Assembly: GCF_037335815.1 (NCBI RefSeq)
Contig: NZ_CP147841.1
Location: 62,001-126,000, forward strand
Direction: 5' to 3'
Origin: Salinirubellus litoreus
GTDB lineage: Archaea; Halobacteriota; Halobacteria; Halobacteriales; Haloarculaceae
DNA: 64,000 nt
In this document: piece after piece, positions 60,282 through 64,000 of the stretch
How the letters are laid out: every line of letters begins with the position of its first letter
Numbering within the stretch: the first letter of the stretch is position 1
The notes under the pieces: generated by a model
What the model was told of the DNA's origin: nothing
Databases searched by the model: none
What the model saw: the letters and a program-made list of their open reading frames with translations, nothing else
Program-made: the position numbers and the translations under genes

Positions 60282-62960
60282 ATGCTGCCGAGCGCCCTCA
60301 CCCTCGCCGTGGTCGTACTGGCCGTCCTCGGGGCGGTAGTGGGGGGTGCGGGGGCGGCGGGGCCGGGAGGAGTTGGAGACGGCGGGGAGCGTGCGCCTGG
60401 GCCCGCGTCCGCCGCTCCGACGGAGGGATCGATGGGCCTCGCGGTCCCCGGAGTTCCGACGGTCGGTCCCCGTGCCGAGTCGGTCCACGGGGGGCTCGCG
60501 CTGGCCGCCCCGATAGCGACGCTCGACTTCGAGACGCTCCCCGGCGGCTCGCCGACGACCGACGGGACTCGGCTGGTCGACCAGTACGAACCGGCCGGGA
60601 TCCGATTCGTCCCGCGGCGGACGTTCGCCGGGGCGACGGGGGCTATCGCGAGGGTGTGTGACGACGATCCCGACCGGGCCAAGGCGGTGGTCTGCTCCGA
60701 CGCCAGCTCGGGCGTGACGGTCGCCACCACACCGCTCCGGGGATCGGACGAGTTCAACAGGCACGAACTCGGCGTCGAGTTCACCGAGCCCAAGCAGTCC
60801 GTCTCGGTGTCCGTCCACCACTACCGCTTCCACGAACTGCCGGCCGACTGGCCGGAGGCGGTCGGCGAACTCCTCGGATTCGACGCGACGGGTCAGGTGA
60901 TCGCCCGTGACAGGGTCGCGTTCGGGCCATCGGAGGGCTGGCAGCGGCTCGCGGTGGACGACCCCGACGGTCGGATCGTCGGGATCCAGCTCTGGTCCGA
61001 CCGCGGGAGCGCCCAGGAGAACTGGTTCGTCGCGGACGACCTGCACGCCGAGACGGCCGGCGCCCAGCCGACCGCGGCGTTCGACTACTCGCCGTCCGAC
61101 CCGTGGCCGGGCGAGGCGGTCGCCTTCGACGGCTCCGGTTCCGAGGACTCCGACGGACGGATCGTGAGCTACGAGTGGCGGATCGCGAGCCGGGACCCGC
61201 CGCTACTGGTCGCGTTCGGCGGCGACGACAGCCCCACCTTCGACTACACGTTCGAGGCCGCCGGCGAGTACGAGGTCTCGCTGACGGTGACCGACGACGG
61301 CGAGATGCGGACCACGACGACCCGGACCGTCGTGGTCCGGGAGAACGCACCCCCGGTGGCCGCCTTCGAGTTCGCGCCGGCAGCTCCCGTCGCGGGCCAG
61401 CGAGCCGACCTCGATGGCTCGGACTCGTTCGACTCCGACGGTACCGTCGGATCCTACCGCTGGGCGGTCGACGGCGAGTTCGTCGGCGAGGGGGACACCC
61501 CGCGGTACCGGTACGAGTTCCCGGAGCCGGGCGAGTACGCCGTCACCCTGACGGTGACCGACGACCGCCGGGCGACTGATCGGGCGACCGAGCGGGTGGT
61601 CGTGAGCGATCCCAACCGACCGCCGACCGCCCGTATCTCGTTCGCCCCCGGGGTGCCACTCGCCGGCGACACCGTCGAGTTCGACGCGACCGGATCGACC
61701 GACGACGGGGAGATACTCGTCCACGAGTGGGACCTCGACGGCGACGGCGTCACCGACGCGACCGGCCGGGTCGTAGAACGGTCCTTCGAGACGCCCGGCG
61801 ACCGGACTGTCCGGCTGACGGTCCGCGACGACGACGGGGTCGCCGACTCGGTGACTCGAACCGTTACCGTCCTGCCGCCGTCGACGGTTGAACCGACGCC
61901 CACGGTGACGCCGACCGAACCGACCCCGACTGCGACCGAGACGACCGGTCCGACCTCGACCGTCACCCCCACCCCGGCATCCGATCGGGGCGGCGACTGG
62001 CCGCTCCCGGGCTCGCCCCGCGACGCGGCGACGGTCGGCGGTGCCGCGGTGGCGGTGGGGCTGGCCGTCCTGTTCCGGGACGAGATCGCCGTGCTCCTCG
62101 GGAGCCTGCGCCTCCCCCGACCGGGACGGCGGACGACCCCACCCCGGGGGGGACGATCACCGGTGACCCGCCGGGTGCCCGATCCCGAGGAGACCGACGA
62201 GGACGAGCCGAACCGGCCGCCGACGGCGTCGGTACGCTACACCCCGGAAGAGCCGACGGTGGGACGACCGGTGCTGTTCGACGGCACGGGATCGGTCGAT
62301 ACCGACGGCCGTGTCACGGCCTACCGGTGGTCGGGCGACGGCCCCGAACGTACCGGTTCGACCGTCGTCCACACGTTCGACGAGGACGGCGAGTACGAGG
62401 TCACGCTCGTCGTCGAGGACGACGACGGCGCGACCGGCGAGCGGACCGTCACCGTCGAGGTCGGTTCACGGGACGGCGAGTTCGCGCTCCTCTCCGTCCA
62501 CCCCGACTCGCCCGGCCGCGACCACGAGAGCCTCCACCTGGAGTACCTCACCTTCGGCAACGTCGGCGAGGGGCCGCTCGACGTCGGGGGGTGGACGGTC
62601 CACGACGCCGCCGAGGAGGAGTCGCGGGTGCGCGAGGGCGAGCACACCTACGCGTTCGAGGGGACGCTCGGACTCGACCCCGAGGCGACGGTGACGCTCT
62701 ACACGGGCACCGAACCGACGGACGCCCCGATCCCCGACACCGAGGGGGCGTACCACCGGTACTGGGGTCGGACCTGGCCGGTCTGGAACAACGAGGGCGA
62801 CGTCGTCGTCGTCAAGGACGCCGACGCGAACCCCGTTCTCGCGGTACGCTACACGAGGAGCGGCGAGGGCTACGCGGTCGAACCGCTCGATCACGGGCGC
62901 TTCGAGTACCTGTTCCCGGACGCCTCGACGAGAAGGGACGGCGACGAGGACCAGGAGTGA
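60282..62960 (+). CDS. PKD and lamin-tail domain surface protein
   Basis: An 892-residue protein. A Sec-like signal peptide (about 1-26) precedes a domain of unknown type (about 80-260, with CDDDP and VCSDAS Cys pair), three PKD repeats (about 262-350, 357-440, 447-530; for example FDGSGSEDSDGRIVSYEW, FDATGSTDDGEILVHEWDLD), a Thr/Pro-rich linker, a hydrophobic helix (about 578-600), a fourth PKD (642-725) and a lamin-tail-like domain (733-870, HLEYLTFGNVGEGPLDVGGW). The promoter region (60215-60250) is very A/T-rich. If the mid-protein helix spans the membrane, the last two domains would be inside, which is odd; it may instead be a short hairpin. Confidence 0.85.
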   Translation: MLPSALTLAVVVLAVLGAVVGGAGAAGPGGVGDGGERAPGPASAAPTEGSMGLAVPGVPTVGPRAESVHGGLALAAPIATLDFETLPGGSPTTDGTRLVDQYEPAGIRFVPRRTFAGATGAIARVCDDDPDRAKAVVCSDASSGVTVATTPLRGSDEFNRHELGVEFTEPKQSVSVSVHHYRFHELPADWPEAVGELLGFDATGQVIARDRVAFGPSEGWQRLAVDDPDGRIVGIQLWSDRGSAQENWFVADDLHAETAGAQPTAAFDYSPSDPWPGEAVAFDGSGSEDSDGRIVSYEWRIASRDPPLLVAFGGDDSPTFDYTFEAAGEYEVSLTVTDDGEMRTTTTRTVVVRENAPPVAAFEFAPAAPVAGQRADLDGSDSFDSDGTVGSYRWAVDGEFVGEGDTPRYRYEFPEPGEYAVTLTVTDDRRATDRATERVVVSDPNRPPTARISFAPGVPLAGDTVEFDATGSTDDGEILVHEWDLDGDGVTDATGRVVERSFETPGDRTVRLTVRDDDGVADSVTRTVTVLPPSTVEPTPTVTPTEPTPTATETTGPTSTVTPTPASDRGGDWPLPGSPRDAATVGGAAVAVGLAVLFRDEIAVLLGSLRLPRPGRRTTPPRGGRSPVTRRVPDPEETDEDEPNRPPTASVRYTPEEPTVGRPVLFDGTGSVDTDGRVTAYRWSGDGPERTGSTVVHTFDEDGEYEVTLVVEDDDGATGERTVTVEVGSRDGEFALLSVHPDSPGRDHESLHLEYLTFGNVGEGPLDVGGWTVHDAAEEESRVREGEHTYAFEGTLGLDPEATVTLYTGTEPTDAPIPDTEGAYHRYWGRTWPVWNNEGDVVVVKDADANPVLAVRYTRSGEGYAVEPLDHGRFEYLFPDASTRRDGDEDQE

Positions 62961-63035
62961 GGGGCGTTCCGGAGGCCACGGACGAGGAGACGAGGGGCGC
63001 TCCGAGCCACCTCCCTGCCGCTCGGACGGCGGACC

Positions 63036-63260
63036 TCAGGCCAGCGCGTAGACGGTCGTGAACAGAACGGTCGTGGTGGCGAACCCCGCGAAGATCACCG
63101 GCAGTAGTCCCTCGGTCCCGCTCACGACCACGAACACGACGACGGCGAGGAGGAGGGCGACGATGGCCGTGATGAGGCCCTTCCTGAGCGGTTCGGGGAG
63201 CGCGACGCCGGACGTCGACCCGGCCGGCTCGCCCGACAGGGCCTGCTCGTCGTTGGCCAT
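63036..63260 (-). CDS. Small two-helix membrane protein
   Basis: A 74-residue protein with a soluble N terminus of about 25 residues and two closely spaced hydrophobic helices (LITAIVALLLAVVVFVVV and LLPVIFAGFATTTVLFTTVY). Such small haloarchaeal membrane proteins are common and unnamed. It is convergent with the surface-protein gene. Confidence 0.75.
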   Translation of the reverse strand: MANDEQALSGEPAGSTSGVALPEPLRKGLITAIVALLLAVVVFVVVSGTEGLLPVIFAGFATTTVLFTTVYALA

Positions 63261-63653
63261 GAGCGCACACGGTAGGGCGGGGTGAAAAGTATGCTCCTAC
63301 ATACTGTGTATTTTACGTATCCGTCGTCGAGGGCTGATCCGGACTCCCAGTAGTGGCACGCCTGTTCGTGGCGGTCGGGAGAGCGTGACCCGCCCGGGGG
63401 ACGGCGACCGGTGACCGAACGATCGACCGGGCAGGCGATCGGGTACACCGTATCGTGTGGCAATCGTGAGTACTGTCGCGTACAGAGAGAGTCCAGTCAC
63501 CTCGTCCGTCCGGTAGTTGGGCCAGTTCGTCTTCCCGAGCCCGCCCCGCCCGTCGTCGCGAGTGCGAGCAGAATTAGCGACGGAATCACACAGTCGGGTG
63601 TTACCCACGACGGTCGCCCCGGGTTCCAAACGACGACTACGTTCTCACTACCC
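63261..63653. other. Intergenic stretch without a supported gene
   Basis: About 390 bases. ATTTTACG/TAT-rich bases near 63300-63320 could be a promoter for 63036-63260 (minus). No RNA gene or convincing ORF is seen. Confidence 0.5.
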
Positions 63654-63971
63654 TCACGCGGATACGTGTGCGACTTCGACCCAGCCGTCGGTGTGAACGG
63701 TGACCTCACAGGACTCGATCAGGAGTACGAGCTTGCCGCCTTCCCGGGGGGTGCCATCAGCCGTCGGCTCGAATGCGCGTTCGAGAGCGTCGGGATCGAT
63801 GCTCCCCCGCAGTTCGGTCTCGATCCGCTGAAGGGGGGCGTCGGTGAGCTCTTCGACCGCGCTCGTGATCGGGAGATGGAGTTCCGTGTCGCCCGCCCAG
63901 TCGTGAAAGAAGACGATCACCTTCTCCTCCGTGCCGAGGTCTTCGATCCGTATGAACTCCGAGAAGGCCAT
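63654..63971 (-). CDS. HalOD1 output-domain protein
   Basis: A 105-residue protein (109 from the upstream ATG at 63983). The segment LPITSAVEELTDAPLQRIET, SIDPDALERAF, and the C-terminal VTVHTDGWVEV match the HalOD1 output domain found alone or in haloarchaeal signalling proteins. It likely acts as a regulator or partner; the target is unknown. Confidence 0.8.
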   Translation of the reverse strand: MAFSEFIRIEDLGTEEKVIVFFHDWAGDTELHLPITSAVEELTDAPLQRIETELRGSIDPDALERAFEPTADGTPREGGKLVLLIESCEVTVHTDGWVEVAHVSA

Positions 63972-64000
63972 TCGTTCGACCACTCGTATCGTACACTGCT

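Noticed and set aside
1..64000. CRISPR arrays, rRNA genes, intact insertion sequences
   Set aside because: No regularly spaced repeats, no rRNA-like stretches and no complete transposase were found.

Overview
The window comes from a haloarchaeon (class Halobacteria). It has high G+C, very acidic proteins, many GTG starts, leaderless genes with a TATA-like box about 25 bases upstream, and a gene set typical of the class: CDC48, the proteasome ATPase PAN, RadB, two TatC proteins, HalOD1 and bacterio-opsin-activator-type regulators, and a trpDFEG operon. It is mostly an ordinary chromosome backbone interrupted by two integrated elements, each lying against the 3' end of a tRNA gene.

Region 1 (1-6291) is accessory DNA beside tRNA-Pro(TGG). 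It holds the end of an unknown gene, a serine recombinase preceded by a perfect palindrome, a low-G+C multi-pass membrane protein, a large primase-helicase-like replication protein, and a 36-residue Cys protein whose stop overlaps the replication gene start. Region 2 (6292-26014) is backbone: SLC13-type permease, helicase, cupin, DUF99, uracil-DNA glycosylase, CDC48, LarC fused to a DUF952 domain, a regulator, a dehalogenase-like hydrolase, an RNase H-fold protein next to RadB, a CBS protein with a ribosome-hibernation-factor-like tail, and an asparagine-synthase-like protein. Region 3 (26619-32087) is a decayed 5.5-kb element bounded by a 14-bp direct repeat, one copy of which is the 3' end of tRNA-Val(GAC). 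It contains an integrase remnant near each end, a pentapeptide-repeat/pore protein, a DUF2971 protein, and a second copy of the Cys mini-protein.

Region 4 (32077-64000) is backbone again: trpDFEG, PAN, oligoendopeptidase F, an M28 peptidase, TruA, HisS (frameshifted as written), LarE, the divergent tatC pair, a ribbon-helix-helix/queuosine-precursor transporter pair, methyltransferases, RlmE, a nucleoside phosphorylase, a PfkB kinase, a PKD/lamin-tail surface protein and a HalOD1 protein.

The most notable signals are the paired tRNA-linked elements sharing a translationally coupled Cys mini-protein, the att-bounded island with possible defence cargo, a three-copy dispersed hairpin family (next to cdc48, pan and hisS) with conserved loops and covarying stems, the LarC-DUF952 fusion, the CBS-HPF fusion, and the hisS frameshift. 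All functional names are from motif recognition by eye; no database search was run.
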